Origin: Lactifluus volemus
Taxonomy: Eukaryota > Basidiomycota > Agaricomycetes > Russulales > Russulaceae
Assembly: GCA_022376515.1 (NCBI GenBank)
Contig: WTXI01000232.1
Span: 1-57,837, forward strand
Reading direction: 5' to 3'
DNA length: 57,837 nucleotides
A program made the position numbers and the translations under genes. The notes below the pieces were generated by a model. The model did no database searches. It had not been told where the DNA came from and was given only the letters and a program-made list of their open reading frames with translations. The first letter of the stretch is position 1. Each line of letters opens with the position of its first letter. Below, in pieces: positions 12,045-23,542 of the stretch.

Positions 12045-12980
12045 TTGTTAGGAGTCTGGATTATTGTCGATGCATCGTCATCCATGTTCTCCGCTTCTCT
12101 TCTTGCTAGTACCTGTCTTCATAGCTGTTCCTCGCCCCTCCCTGTCCCCACAACAGCTCTCTGCTGCTTCTTGTATTTTGATGCACGATAATCGCGCGCC
12201 CTGTAATTTTGTGCCTCAAGCCAGGAGAAATACAGATTAAGGTTGTCATTGCGTGTTATGGACCGACACCCGGGTGAGTCGGGCATCCGGCACACATGGC
12301 CATGTAATATTCGGTTGATCACCACGGCGAACTACTGAAATCATTTCATGAGGAAACTTAGCTGCTCCTCTACAAAACATTTCGACGGGACACAAAAGTC
12401 TATTCAAGACAGCAAAAAGACAGAACGTAGAGGTAGCAGGTGATTGTCGAGGAGGAGAACGTAACGAACCGAGGCCCATATTGCTCGCCTTATCACAAAC
12501 ACTCCAACTCTAAGAGATTTAATGCTCATTATCTCACCAAATTTGATGCAACATGGACGCCCGTCCGGCACTAATGCACAGCCAGATTTTCCCTTCTGCA
12601 GCTGCGGGATCGCCTGTTGTCCGGAGCGTGCGCATAGCATACATTGCGATATATTGATGGGGTAGCCAAGCGTTCGGAGCATGCCCCATTGCGCCCATAA
12701 TCGATGAAGGTCACTTGGACGGGCGCACGGAAGGATCCCCAGAGGTTAGAGCCAAAATACTGGAATTGAGTACTGTATCGTAGCTGTTCGTGGTAGAAAT
12801 GTACTCACACGTTCTTCGCATGTCCGAGGTGTGGGAACAATTCCCACTCAACACTACCTTCCTCTCTATCTCGCCCTCTCGCCCTAATACTATCACCTCT
12901 GGAAAATTTCCCTTATGTCTACGTAATAATCCACTCGGGTGTCCATGCCAGCATTTCCGCTTCGTGACGAACATCTCCGA
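12045..12980. other. 3' flank of copy 3 and spacer, no gene
   Basis: This is a shortened spacer: about half of the usual 5' module is missing, so the 3' flank runs nearly directly into the E-box block of copy 4. No gene is seen. Confidence 0.5.
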
Positions 12981-13009
12981 GCTCGACGAGTCCTCGAGTG
13001 ATGCCGCGG

Positions 13010-13029
13010 TGCACGTGCATCATGTGACC
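13010..13029 (+). promoter_or_regulatory. E-box-like block, copy 4
   Basis: The sequence GTGCACGTGCATCATGTGAC lies in a truncated promoter module, 296 bp before the copy-4 start codon. Confidence 0.45.
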
Positions 13030-13324
13030 AGTATCAACCGTTGAGAAACCATTTGTGGGGAAAACCCCCTATTTTTCCCGCAATACTATCGCAATCACAG
13101 CCTCTCCGTGGCTCTCGACGCCCCTCAGCTGAATTGTCAACTTCTCTGTCGAAGAGTTCTCTTTCTCACAGGTATGTCCAGATCCTATACCATCGCTGCA
13201 ATAGCAATAAGCTCACTCCGTCCTTGCGAAGTTCAATTTTGAACTATTAATAGTCACACTCGATAGCCCATTAAATATCCATCTTCTCAACAAATAAGAG
13301 TTACTAGGGAAAGGACAGGTCATT

Positions 13325-15026
13325 ATGGATCATTGGATGGCGCGTAGTATTAGTCAAAAACGACCGGGTACGTCTCATGAGCATAAGCCGCCGCTGAAGC
13401 AATCACTCACTTGGATCGAGTAGACCCGATTTCATTCCCACGCGTGACTATCGGATCGCTCCCTGACAATGTCCTCCTGGACGTCTTCGACTTCTGTCGA
13501 ATACACTCTTCTCGAAGGTGGCAATCGTGGCATGTGCTGCTGCACGTATGCCGAAGGTGGAGATACATCGTGCTTGAATCACCGCTTCGTCTTCATTTGC
13601 AACTTTTATGCAATGCGTTCATACCCGTGAAGAGGATGCTAGATGCCTGGCCACGCAGCATTCCTATCGTCATAGAGGAATCGAGACCGAGACTCCCTCG
13701 GAGTGGAGCCAACATTATTGCCGCGCTCAAGCATCACGATCGCGTGTCTCTAATCAATCTCGATACAACGAGTACTGTATTGAAAGGACTCTACACAGTG
13801 ATGACGAAGAAGCCATATCCAGTGTTGACACAACTTCGCCTTCATATTTCAAATTCGAAGTCGGCACCGGTACTTCGCGATACCTTTCTTGGTGGATCTG
13901 CCCCGCGTCTCGAGTATCTCGACTTGACTGGTATTCCATTTCCGGCACTACCAAAATTTCTTCCATCTTGCCATAACCTTGCCGATGTTCTCCTCAAGAA
14001 GATACCCAATACCGGTTACTTTTCACCCGAAGCTATGGCCACAGCCCTATCCGCGTTGACTAAGCTTAAATACATCCAAATTGAATTCGAATCACCAAAT
14101 TCTTGTCCTGATCCAAGAAATGGACCTCCCACTTCATATACACGCGCCGTCCTCCCCTCTCTCACCCGTTTGGAGTTCTATGGTACTACCGAGTACTTTG
14201 AGGATCTTGTGGCTCGGATCGACACTCCTGCTATCATTACAGCCGAGACATCATTCTTCGATCGGCTCAATTTTTCCATTCCACATTTCCTCCAGTTTAT
14301 CAGTCGCACACAAATCCCCGAGTCCTTAGAGGGAACGAAGCTGAACTTCGTTGGTACAAGCGTCTACATCCACGTTGGTCATCGTGATCCATCGATAGGG
14401 AAGGAATTTCGGATGGCTCTGGGTATCTCGTTTTCGTTGCGTTCGCCGATTCTGGAAAGCGTGCGTCTAGCTCAAATCTGCGGCAAGATTTCGCCTCTCT
14501 TAACCAATGTAGAGCGGCTTTTATTCGCTACCAGGCCCCTGGGTACGAGAGTAAGAAAACGGATGCAGTATTTCCAGATTGGAAAGACTACGTGGATAAC
14601 CCCCAATGGCTGGAGCTCTTTCACGCAATTTCGGCTTTGCAGTACATGTACAAGCCTATACCGCCCAGAGTGGGTGAGATTATTGCATCTGCGCTGCTAG
14701 AGCTCACTGGGGAAAGGGTCATGGACGCGTTGCCTATGCTACATGTGACAAAATTCGGAAATAACATCATAATATATTATGATGATGTTCTTGTTATATA
14801 AAATATACATTTTTTATATCTTCTCACAGGTGTGAACCCACTTTGCAAGAATCATTGCTATGTGTTTTCTCTTTGACTGTTCTGGGGGGCATTTTGGTTT
14901 CCTTTATGACACCACCTCTACATTCCACCCCCCTCTGCATCCACGCAGCAAGCAATACAGCCATTCATTTCCTCGTGCCAGTGTTCCAATCACCCTGTCA
15001 CTGCGCATCTCACAGAAATGGACTGA
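13325..15026 (+). pseudogene. F-box protein paralogue, copy 4 (frameshift and insertion)
   Basis: Exon 1 (13325-13367) and the start of exon 2 (13424) are normal, and the F-box is intact (SLPDNVLLDVFDFCRI, LLHVCRRWRYIVLESP). The frame is lost near 14558-14566, where a run of A appears one base short; the expected WKDYVDNPQWLELF continues in another frame. A roughly 170 bp AT-rich insertion (about 14743-14910) then separates DALPML from the rest of the C-terminus, which resumes at about 14911 and ends in the usual EMD stop at 15026. A truncated product of about 435 aa could still be made, keeping the F-box but losing the C-terminal repeats. Confidence 0.8.
14743..14910. repeat. AT-rich insertion in F-box copy 4
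   Basis: All other copies read straight from CTACGCCATCTCTACC across this point; here unrelated AT-rich DNA intervenes. It contains a perfect 20 bp palindrome at 14765-14784 (CATCATAATATATTATGATG). The first part (GTGACA...TTCTCACAG, 14745-14829) has intron-like borders. No clear TIR or target duplication was found, so the origin is open. Confidence 0.6.
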
Positions 15027-16060
15027 TAGTCCGGTGTCTGGATTAACGTTGATGGGTCCTCATCAATGCTCTTTTTAGTAGTACCTGTCTTTATAACTGT
15101 TCCCCACCCCTCCCAGTGTTTACCACTTTCCCACATCGCTACTTCTTATATTTTGATGTGGAATAAACAGGCGGTGCGCACTTTGGTGCCTCAGGACAGG
15201 AGAAATATAGACCAAGAGTTTTGTTCCGTATCATGGACTGACATCAGGGGGAGTCAGGAATAAACAGCTGCTCATTGCTGGCACAACTGGGCACGTAATA
15301 TTTGGTTGATGATCGCCACGACGAACTACTGTAGTCATTTCAGGAGAAATTTAGCAGCTCCTCTACAATACACTGCAGACGTTTTACTGGGACACAAAAG
15401 TGTATTCAAGGTATGAAAAACGGAACATGGAGGTAAAAGGCCGTCGAGGAACAGGAGAAACTAACAAACTGAGGTCCATATTGCTCGCCTTACCACGAAC
15501 ACTCGAACTCTAAGCTCTAATTCTCATTTATCTCACCAAATTTGATGCAGTTATGGCAGCTCGTCCTGCAAAAGTGCAAAGCGAGATTTCCCCTTCGGTG
15601 ATTGCGGGGTCGCCCCCTTGATACGTTGTCCAGGAGAGTGCGCATCGCCTGGGTCGCAAAGTATTGATGCGATGCCCAAGCATTCGGAGCGTCCCATAAT
15701 CTCCCATTGCAACCCGGAATCGATTCAGATCGTCTTGTAGGTGCTGTCGTAGTATCGAAGCGCCGTATTTACACTAGAGAAGAAGACAGAATGCGTTGGT
15801 AGAGCGGAGATCGGAGACGAGCTCATGATCGGGGATGATACCGAGCGAGAGTGGGTAGAACTTGAAAGCTTAAACATGGCAGCCGAGAAGCTGTTGCGTG
15901 AGTCTGAAAGTCGTGAAATGCGCTAACGATGCTATATCGAGAGATACATCCTCGGATGAACGTCGTCATCTAGGCAAAGCGACTGTTGGAATAGCAAGGG
16001 CATGTGAAGTTTTCAAGAACAAGAACCGAATGCCCAGGAGATGCACCACTCATCTGTTGA
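15027..16060. other. 3' flank of copy 4 and spacer, no gene
   Basis: This is a duplicated 3' flank homologous to that of copy 1 (same CTTTATAACTGTTCCCCACCC block), followed by about 230 bp not matched in the other spacers. No supported gene. Confidence 0.5.
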
Positions 16061-16069
16061 TCGCTGGGG

Positions 16070-16089
16070 TGCATGTGAGTCATGTGACA
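16070..16089 (+). promoter_or_regulatory. E-box-like block, copy 5
   Basis: TGCATGTGAGTCATGTGACA has a diverged first core (CATGTG) and an intact TCATGTGAC. It lies 258 bp before the start codon. Confidence 0.4.
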
Positions 16090-16346
16090 TGCATATGCGA
16101 CCGACCACGTAGCGTTGCGCGTTTCACCTCGCGGTTGCGACATCCCTCAGCTCAATTGTCAATGTCTCTGTCGAGGAGGTCTCTTTCTCGCAGGTATGTC
16201 TAGATCCTGACCTCTCACTGCAATAGTAGTCTAAGCTAACTCCGTCCTTGCGAAGTTGAATTTCGAACTACTAGCAGTCACACTCGATATCATTAAATAA
16301 CCATCTTCTCAACGAACGAGAGTTACTAGGGAGCGGACAGGTCATT

Positions 16347-17854
16347 ATGCGTCATCGGAAGGCACGTAGTATTAATAAAAAACGACCAGGTACGTCTCAT
16401 GACCATAGGCTGTCGCTGAAGCAATCACTCACTTGGATCGAGTAGGCCTCTTTTCTTTCCCACGCGTGACAATAGAATCCCTCCCTGACGATGTCCTTCT
16501 GGACGTCTTCGAGTTCTGTCAAATGCTCTCCTCTCGAAGGTGGCATGGACTGGTCCACGTATGCCGAAGGTGGAGATACATCATATTTGGATCACCGCTT
16601 CGTCTTCATTTGCGACTTATATGCAATGCGAAGACACCCGTGAAGGAGACGCTAGATGTCTGGCCATGCGGCCTTCCTATCGTCATACTGGAATCGAGGC
16701 CGAGACTCCCTCTGAGTGGAGCTAACATTATTGCCGCACTCGAGCATCACGATCGCGTGTCTGAAATTGGTCTCAATATCAAAAGTACTTTATTGAAGCG
16801 ACTCTGCAAAGTGATGAAGAAACCGTATCCAGTTTTAACACGTCTTCGCCTTCATATTCAGAGGTCAGCGGCACAGGCGCTTCGCGATGCCTTTTTGGTT
16901 GGACCTGCCCCGCTTCTACAGGATCTCGACTTGTTTGGTATTCCATTTCCGGCACTACCAAAATTTCTTTCATTTTGCCATGACCTTGTCGATGTTCAAC
17001 TCGGTAAAATACCCAATACCGGTTACTTTTCACCCGAAGCTATGGCCACAGCCCTATCCGCGTTGACTAAGCTTAACGACCTTTACATCGGATTCGAATC
17101 CCCAGCTTCTTTCCCTGATCCACGAAACCGACCTCCGACTTCATTGACACGCGTCGTCCTCCCCGCTCTCACCCGTTTCGGGTTCCACGGTGCTAGCGAG
17201 TACTTTGAAGATCTTGTAGCTCGGATCGACACTCCTTCTATTACTTATATTGCGACATGGTTCTTCAATCGGCTCGATTTTGACATTCCACATTTCCTCC
17301 AGTTTATCGGTCGCACACAGATTCCCAGATCCTTTGAGGAAGCGAAGCTGTGCTTTGTTGACGAAGGCGCCTATATCCACGTTGGTCATCGTGATCCACC
17401 GGAAGCGAAGGAACTTCGGATTGCTCTGTCTATCGCGATATCTTGTCATGTGTTGGATTGGCAAGTTGCATGTCTAGCTCGAATATGCGGCAATATTTCG
17501 CCTTTCTTATCCAATGTAGAACGGCTTCTCATCGCTACCAGCCACCCTGACGATGCAGTGTTTTCAGATTGGAAAGACTACGTGGATAACCCCCAATGGT
17601 TGGAGATCTTCCATGCATTTTCGGCTTTGCAGCACATGCGTATACCGCCCAAACTGGGTGGGATTATTGCATCTGCGCTGCAAGAGCTCACTGGGGAAAG
17701 GGTCATGGACGCCTTGCCTATGTTGCATCATCTCTACCTACATCCCCGCTCTGTATCCATACCGCAAGCTATCGAACCATTCATTTCCTCGCGGCGGCGT
17801 TCCAATTGCCCTGTCACGGTCCATGTTACTGAGGGATACTGGGATCCAAATTAA
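16347..17854 (+). CDS. F-box protein, array copy 5 (intact, altered C-terminus)
   Basis: Two exons, 16347-16389 and 16446-17854, encode 483 aa. It begins MRHRKARS; the F-box is SLPDDVLLDVFEFCQM with LVHVCRRWRYIIFGSP. The body shows the same leucine-rich pattern as its sisters. The C-terminus differs: after VTVHVTE it reads GYWDPN instead of MD, because a short change removed the usual stop. A possible extension of the leader is closed by a stop (TAA in TTAAATAACC near 16300), which supports the ATG at 16347. SCF substrate adaptor is the inferred role; the target is unknown. Confidence 0.85.
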
Positions 17855-18899
17855 TGCTGACGGGTCTTCATCAAATACTCTCTACTTCTCATATTGCTAG
17901 TACCTGTCGTTGTAACCGTTCCCCACCCCTCCCAGTGGCTGCCACCTCCCTATAGCAGCTCTCTGCTGCTCCTTGTGTTTTGACGTACGACAATCAGGAT
18001 AATGCATTCCATGACTTACATCACAACATCGGTCAGTTCACGAAACGAATAATCACTCTTCTTCTCCATGTTCTTACCAATCAACGTCGTCGTTGCGTGT
18101 TATGGACTGCCTCGGACACCGGGGTGAGTCAGGCATAAACAACCGTCGCACAACTGGCCATATTGATCGCCACAGCGGACTGCTGTAGTCATTTCAAGAG
18201 ACATTTAGCAGCCCCTCTGCGAAACACTGCGGACGATTTGTAGGGACACAAAAGACTTTTCAAGACACGAAAAAGACGGAAAAACGTGGGGCTGGTCGAT
18301 ACAAGGCCTACGGACTCGGGCGGCAGGAAGTTGTAATGAGGAGAGATCACACTGGCATCCGTGAGGGTCTGGCGTGCGGTGACGGTAGCGCGCATTGCAT
18401 TTCCTTGTAAACGCGTGTTCAGTAACGAGTCAGAAGGATCCCCTGAGTGCATGAACTCGGGCGGTTGGCCAGACGGAGCGCGGTAAACTGGGGGCCGGTC
18501 ATCCCGCGTCCCGGCCAGCGTTCCAATTCGGTTACCGTGACGGTATCGTTACCTCTGCCTCTACATGGCACAATTTTTTGTCTACGTTGCCACCTGGGTA
18601 TCCATGGCCAGCATTTCTGCTTTGTCACGAGAGTCTCCTTGAGTTGACGTGATTCCCTTCAGGTAGGATCTCATCTCTTTCTCTTTCATTTTCTCGTTTT
18701 CCCCTGTCGCGTGTGAATGTGATAGTCACTCGCAATCCCCACTATCGTTGGCCTCACTCTTTCATGTCTTTCCCTCCTTTTGATGGCAACTCTTGATGGT
18801 GGCAATGGTAGTTCGGGGCATATTTACTGCCCCTCGAGAATCAAAAGTCTAGTAGCGTCCAGAGCGAGTAGAATGTCCAAACAGTGGCGTCTCTACGAA
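17855..18899. other. 3' flank of copy 5 and spacer, no gene
   Basis: This is duplicated spacer. The segment around 18320-18440 (GAGATCACACTGGCATC and neighbours) recurs near 22100-22200, upstream of the peroxidase gene. No conserved coding frame is seen. Confidence 0.5.
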
Positions 18900-19520
18900 C
18901 GACGATTGTGAGTGTGCTGTAATTTACACCACCTTTACAACTGAACGCCCCTCTCAGATTCTAGCACTTGAGGCGTAATCCGACTACTACTGGCATATAT
19001 TTTAGCAACACTTGTTGGCGTTGTCAGGCGTCGCCCTCTATACCTCAGGCTCCTCTGTTGGAGGTTGCACTGTCCCTCCACTTATGTGGAAAGATGGCTG
19101 TTGTCTATCCCTACTCAACGCTGTGGACTCTGCCTTCAATGTTCCTCCTTATCGGGGGCATCTTTGTATCGTTCGTTACCGTTGTAAATTATGTACTATA
19201 CTTAATGATACTCAGAATGGCATCGCTGCCAGAATGTGATGACCGTGTTTGGGCCTAGCGGTGCACGTACATCATGTGACCTGCATGGCAACCAACAGCG
19301 TCTCTGCAGCCCTCGACATCACTCAGCTGAACAGTCAACGTCTCTGTCGAAGTGATCTCTTTCTCGCAGGTACGTCCAGATCCTTATTTCTCACTGCAAT
19401 AGTAGTCTATGCTAACTCTGTCCATTGTAAGTTGAATTTCAAATTACAAGCAGTCACGGTTGACAGCCCATTAACTATCAATCTTCTCAACGAGAGCTAC
19501 GAGGGAAAGGGCAGGTCATT
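18900..19520 (+). other. 5' flank of F-box copy 6 (promoter module)
   Basis: This shortened upstream module carries the E-box block and the leader with its intron-like pattern. The leader is out of frame with the conserved start in this copy, which supports initiation at 19521. Confidence 0.5.
19261..19280 (+). promoter_or_regulatory. E-box-like block, copy 6
   Basis: GTGCACGTACATCATGTGAC has a one-base change in the first core and an intact second half. It lies 241 bp before the start codon. Confidence 0.45.
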
Positions 19521-21041
19521 ATGCGTCACCGGAAAGCACGTATTAATCCAAGACGACTGGGTACGTCCCAGTCTCAATGACCATACGCCGCCGCTCAAGC
19601 AACCACTTACTTGGATCGAGTAGACCCGATTTCTTTCCCACGCGTGACAATCGGATCCCTCCCTAACAATGTCCTCCTGGACATCTTCGACTTCTGTCAA
19701 ATGCCTTCGTACGAACCCCCCCAATGGTGGCATGCACTTGTGCATGTATGCCGAAGGTGGAGATACATCCTGTTTGATTCACCGCTTCGTCTTCATTTGC
19801 AACTTGTATGCAATGCGAACACACCCGTGAAGAAGGCGCTAGATGTCTGGCCACGCGGCTTTCCTATCGTCATAGAGGAATCGAGATTGCGACTCCCTCT
19901 GAGTGGAGCTAACATTATTTCCGCACTCGAGCATCACGATCGCGTGTCCGAAATCATTCTCAATACAACCAATACCCTATTGAAGCGACTCTACAAAGTG
20001 ATGAAGAAGCCGTATCCAGCTTTGACACGTCTTCGCCTTAATAATTGGAGGTCGGCCCCGGTACTTCGCGATACCTTTTTGGGCGGATCTGCCCCGCGTC
20101 TAAAGGGTCTCAGCTTGATTGGTATTCCATTTCCGGCACTACCAAAATTTCTTCCGTTTTCCCATGATCTTGTCGATGTCCAACTCAGGAACATACCCAA
20201 TACCGGTTACTTTTCACCCAAAGCTATGGCTATGGCCCTATCCGCGTTGACTAATCTTAAAGACATTTACATTGGATTTGAATCCCCAGCTTATCGTCCT
20301 GAGCCAACAAATAGACATCCGTCTTCATTGACACGTATCGTCCTCCCCGCTCTCACTCGCTTCGGGTTCCACGGTGCTAGCGAATACTTTGAGGATCTCG
20401 TGGCTCGGATCGACACTCCTGCTATTATTTCCGTCTCCACATGGTTCTTCAATCAGCTCGATTTTGACATTCCCCATTTCCTCCAGTTTATCGGTCGTAC
20501 ACAGATCCCCGAGTGCTTCGAGGAAGCGAAGCTGTACTTTGTTGATGAAAGCGTCTACATCCACGTTGGTCATCGTGTTCCACCAGGAGGGAAGGAACTT
20601 CGAATCGCTCTATCTATCACGATATCGTGCCATGCGTTGGATTGGCAAGTTGGGTGCCTAGCTCAAATATGCGGCACGATTTCGCCTTTCTTATCCAATG
20701 TAAACCGGCTTCTCATCTCTACCAGTTCCTTTGACAACGGGAGTACAACCAATGTAGTGTTTTCGGATTGGAAAGACTATGTGGATAACCCCCAATGGCT
20801 GGAGATCTTCCATGCATTTCCTGCTTTGCAGCACATGCGTATACCGCCCAAACTGGGTGAGATTATTGCATCTGCGTTGCAGGAGCTCACTGGGGAAAGG
20901 GTCATGGAAGCCCTGCCTCTGCTGCACCATCTCTACCTTCCATCCAGCTCCGCATCCACGCAGCTTGCAATGCAGCCATTCGTGTCCTCGCGCCAGTGTT
21001 CCAATCACCCCATCACTGTTCATATAGCAGAAACAGATTGA
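19521..21041 (+). CDS. F-box protein, array copy 6 (intact)
   Basis: Two exons, 19521-19560 and 19624-21041, encode 485 aa. It begins MRHRKARINPRRL. The F-box is SLPNNVLLDIFDFCQM with LVHVCRRWRYILFDSP, and the leucine-rich C-terminal part runs to a VHIAETD end. The intron is 63 bp (GTACGT to TAG). It is closest in its central part to copies 5 and 7 (ALTRFGFHGASEYFEDLVARID). It is probably an SCF ubiquitin-ligase adaptor, judged from the F-box alone. Confidence 0.85.
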
Positions 21042-22373
21042 TTGTCGGTTCATGTTGATGGTCCTCATCAATGCTCTCCATTTCTGTTTTGCTAGCACCT
21101 GTCTTTGTAGCCTTTCCCATCCCTCCCGGTGATTTCCACCTTCCCGCAGCAGCTCTCTACCGAATATTACATGGCCAGGTGTGCCAGCAGTAGACGCCTG
21201 CCACTTTTACGCCCGACTACCCCGGTGTCAGTCCATACGCGCAACGACAACCTTCGTCTATACTTCTCTTCGCCTGAGGCACCAAAGTGCGGGCCACCCG
21301 AGTATCGTACATCATAATACAAGCAGCCGATCTCCTTGGCGAACTGGTTACGGACCCCTGGGCCGAGTTTTTAACTATTCCATAATCCGGCTGCCTGAGG
21401 AATGTAAACCGTACCGTGTTCATGTCCTTGTCATTTTCTTGTTACCATCATCACTATGTTGACCATGTCATCATACGTTGGAGAGCTCATGATCGAGGTC
21501 ATAATTAAAGGGGATCACAAGATTCTTTTGGCCTGCCAGAGGGTAAATAACCAGCGGCGGTTGTCCCTCGACTCGTTTGCTATATCAAGTACTTCACGTT
21601 TGCCTCACGCTCGACGTCATCAGTAGGGATGCTCTCTTTTTGCGGTGATAGTCGACCAAACATTCTGCGAGGGAATAGCCGAATGGCCCCAGAGACTGCA
21701 CCAGCCTGGAGAGAAGTCGTATGTCTGGCGCCGGAGTTGTAACGCATAAAGCGTCACGTGACGTCCCCGTCGCCATCACCTTACTCGCATTTCTGACCTG
21801 GTAGTCGAGCACTCGAATCACTGGGAGTTTGATGATCTTCTCTTTCTTTTGTGCATCCAGTCGAAGCTCCGGGGAGCACGTGGTGAGAGCTGGGAGTTGC
21901 CAGTGAGCGATCTCGGTAAGCTTTTCGATATTTCTATCAGACTCTGCTCGTAAGCATGTATCCGTGGTCTTCCGGGGGGAGGGGAATCCTTTTCGACGAC
22001 AATGCTTCTTCTCCTGTTCGCGTGCCAAGAAATGATGTTGGTCGATAGGGTGGGAGTTGCGGGAGTGAGATAGCGATCGCGGGCCACTTGGAACAGCAGG
22101 CACTATGATGACAAGTGTGGAAGTTTTGTAACGGGGCGAGATCACACTGGCATTAGCGTCCAGCATCCAGGGACGGTTGCCACATTATATTCTCCTGTAA
22201 AGGCGTATTCAGTAAGAAATTGGGCGGGAGACAACCAGTTGGGGAAACGTCGCGATGCCATGCAGTCAATTATTTTGTCTAAGCGCCCGGGTTGACAAAA
22301 GAACAGGCACTGCTCCCAGAGCCTGCCGTATAAATTCCGTTGATGGGGTCACTGACTCCTGGGCCTCATCTCC
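21042..22373. other. Spacer between copy 6 and the peroxidase gene
   Basis: The first part is F-box 3' flank. The rest (from about 21340) is mostly unique. A 190-codon open frame on the - strand (21594-22166) has no recognisable domain, and its 5' end lies in repeat DNA shared with 18320-18440, so it is not called as a gene. Confidence 0.45.
22327..22334 (+). promoter_or_regulatory. TATA-like box of the peroxidase gene
   Basis: GTATAAAT lies 40 bp before the start codon of the peroxidase gene. It is the only TATA-like word in the immediate upstream region. Confidence 0.35.
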
Positions 22374-23542
22374 ATGGTACTCATCATCACGGCCCTGCGC
22401 CGCATTGGACGTGGCATCACCTTGTCAATCCTTGAGTTCTGCTTCCTAGTCTACCTCTTCTCCTGGGACATTTCCCTCACACTCATAAATGTGCTTACTT
22501 TCAACCGCAAGGTCGGTAGGGTGACGCCCAAGGGGCACGCAGGAGAAGGTGGTATTTGGCCAGAATATATCCCTCCACAACACGGTGACAGTCGCTGTTC
22601 ATGCCCCGCACTAAACGCGATGGCCAATCACGGTTTGTCCTCTTTCGCCTGAAGTCTTTAGCAAAGTTATATCTCACCTGCTCTAGGTATCATCTCACGA
22701 GACGGACGCAACATCTCCTTCCGAGAGGTGTCTCGAATGGCCCGCGCAACTTACAACTTTTCTCCTACTCTCAGCCTCATCGTGCCGCGCTACATGGCGC
22801 GCATCTTGAACCGCTCTTACGATACTGGGCGCTTCAATCTCTCAGACATCGACGTACACAACGGCTTTGAGCATGATGCCTCTCTCGTCCGTATGTTGTC
22901 CATAAAGTCCCTCCAATTCCTAACTCACTTGACCAACCCCGCCTCTCCCCCCTCGTTACGGAACAACAATATAGGACGTGACACGCATCACCAAAGCGAC
23001 CAGGGTCTGCCGGACGGCCAGTTGGTAGCCTCATTGCTCAAGTGCGCCACTGGCCCGCCGCCCCGGGTCCAAGCGACAGAATCGGACCCGCCTCTGCCTC
23101 CGAGCCACTCGCTCTACTCCACCGTCGCAGCGCAAGTCACGAACGCTATAGTCAACTTTGATATGAATCGCACCTTGACCCCACGCGATCTCTCCCGGCG
23201 TCTAGGTGCTCGTCGTCATGAATGCAGGAGCGATAACGAACAGTACTCGCTCGACTACAGGCACAAAATAGCTGGCTCAGCCAAGTTCGTCTCCTAATTT
23301 TCTTCTCTTATCCACGTCATCATTATCTCTTTTTCGTGGGCAGAGGGTCAGCATTGTTGCACATCTTTGGTGGGTGTGTGCCCGACCTATACACCTTCTT
23401 GGCCGAGGAACGTCTCCCTAATGGCTGGGAATCGCGTGTCCGTGATCAGATGGGTCTCACCATGTTCACGTTCAACCGTACCGCTTTCCGCATTGAGCTC
23501 GGTGTTGAAGAGGAAGTCAATCAGCCATCGACTCTTGTGTAA
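22374..23542 (+). CDS. Heme-thiolate peroxidase (chloroperoxidase/UPO family)
   Basis: Four exons (22374-22632, 22687-22890, 22975-23284, 23344-23542) encode 323 aa in an unbroken frame. Heme-thiolate peroxidases use hydrogen peroxide to oxygenate or halogenate organic substrates, with a cysteine as axial heme ligand. Visible motifs are SCPALNAMANHG (residues about 77-88, ligand cysteine), GFEHDASLVR (Glu-His-Asp motif with the acid-base Glu), DLSRRLGARRHEC, a GSALLHIFGG segment and EERLPNGWE. Instead of a cleavable signal peptide, the N-terminus has one hydrophobic segment (about residues 14-40, ITLSILEFCFLVYLF), so a membrane-anchored enzyme is likely. The usual PCP of the ligand motif reads SCP here. 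It lies on the same strand as the F-box array, between copies 6 and 7. The substrate is unknown. Confidence 0.9.

Noticed and set aside
21594..22166. 190-codon frame on the - strand upstream of the peroxidase
   Set aside because: No domain is recognised, its N-terminal part is repeat DNA shared with the spacer near 18320-18440, and no intron or homologous frame supports it.
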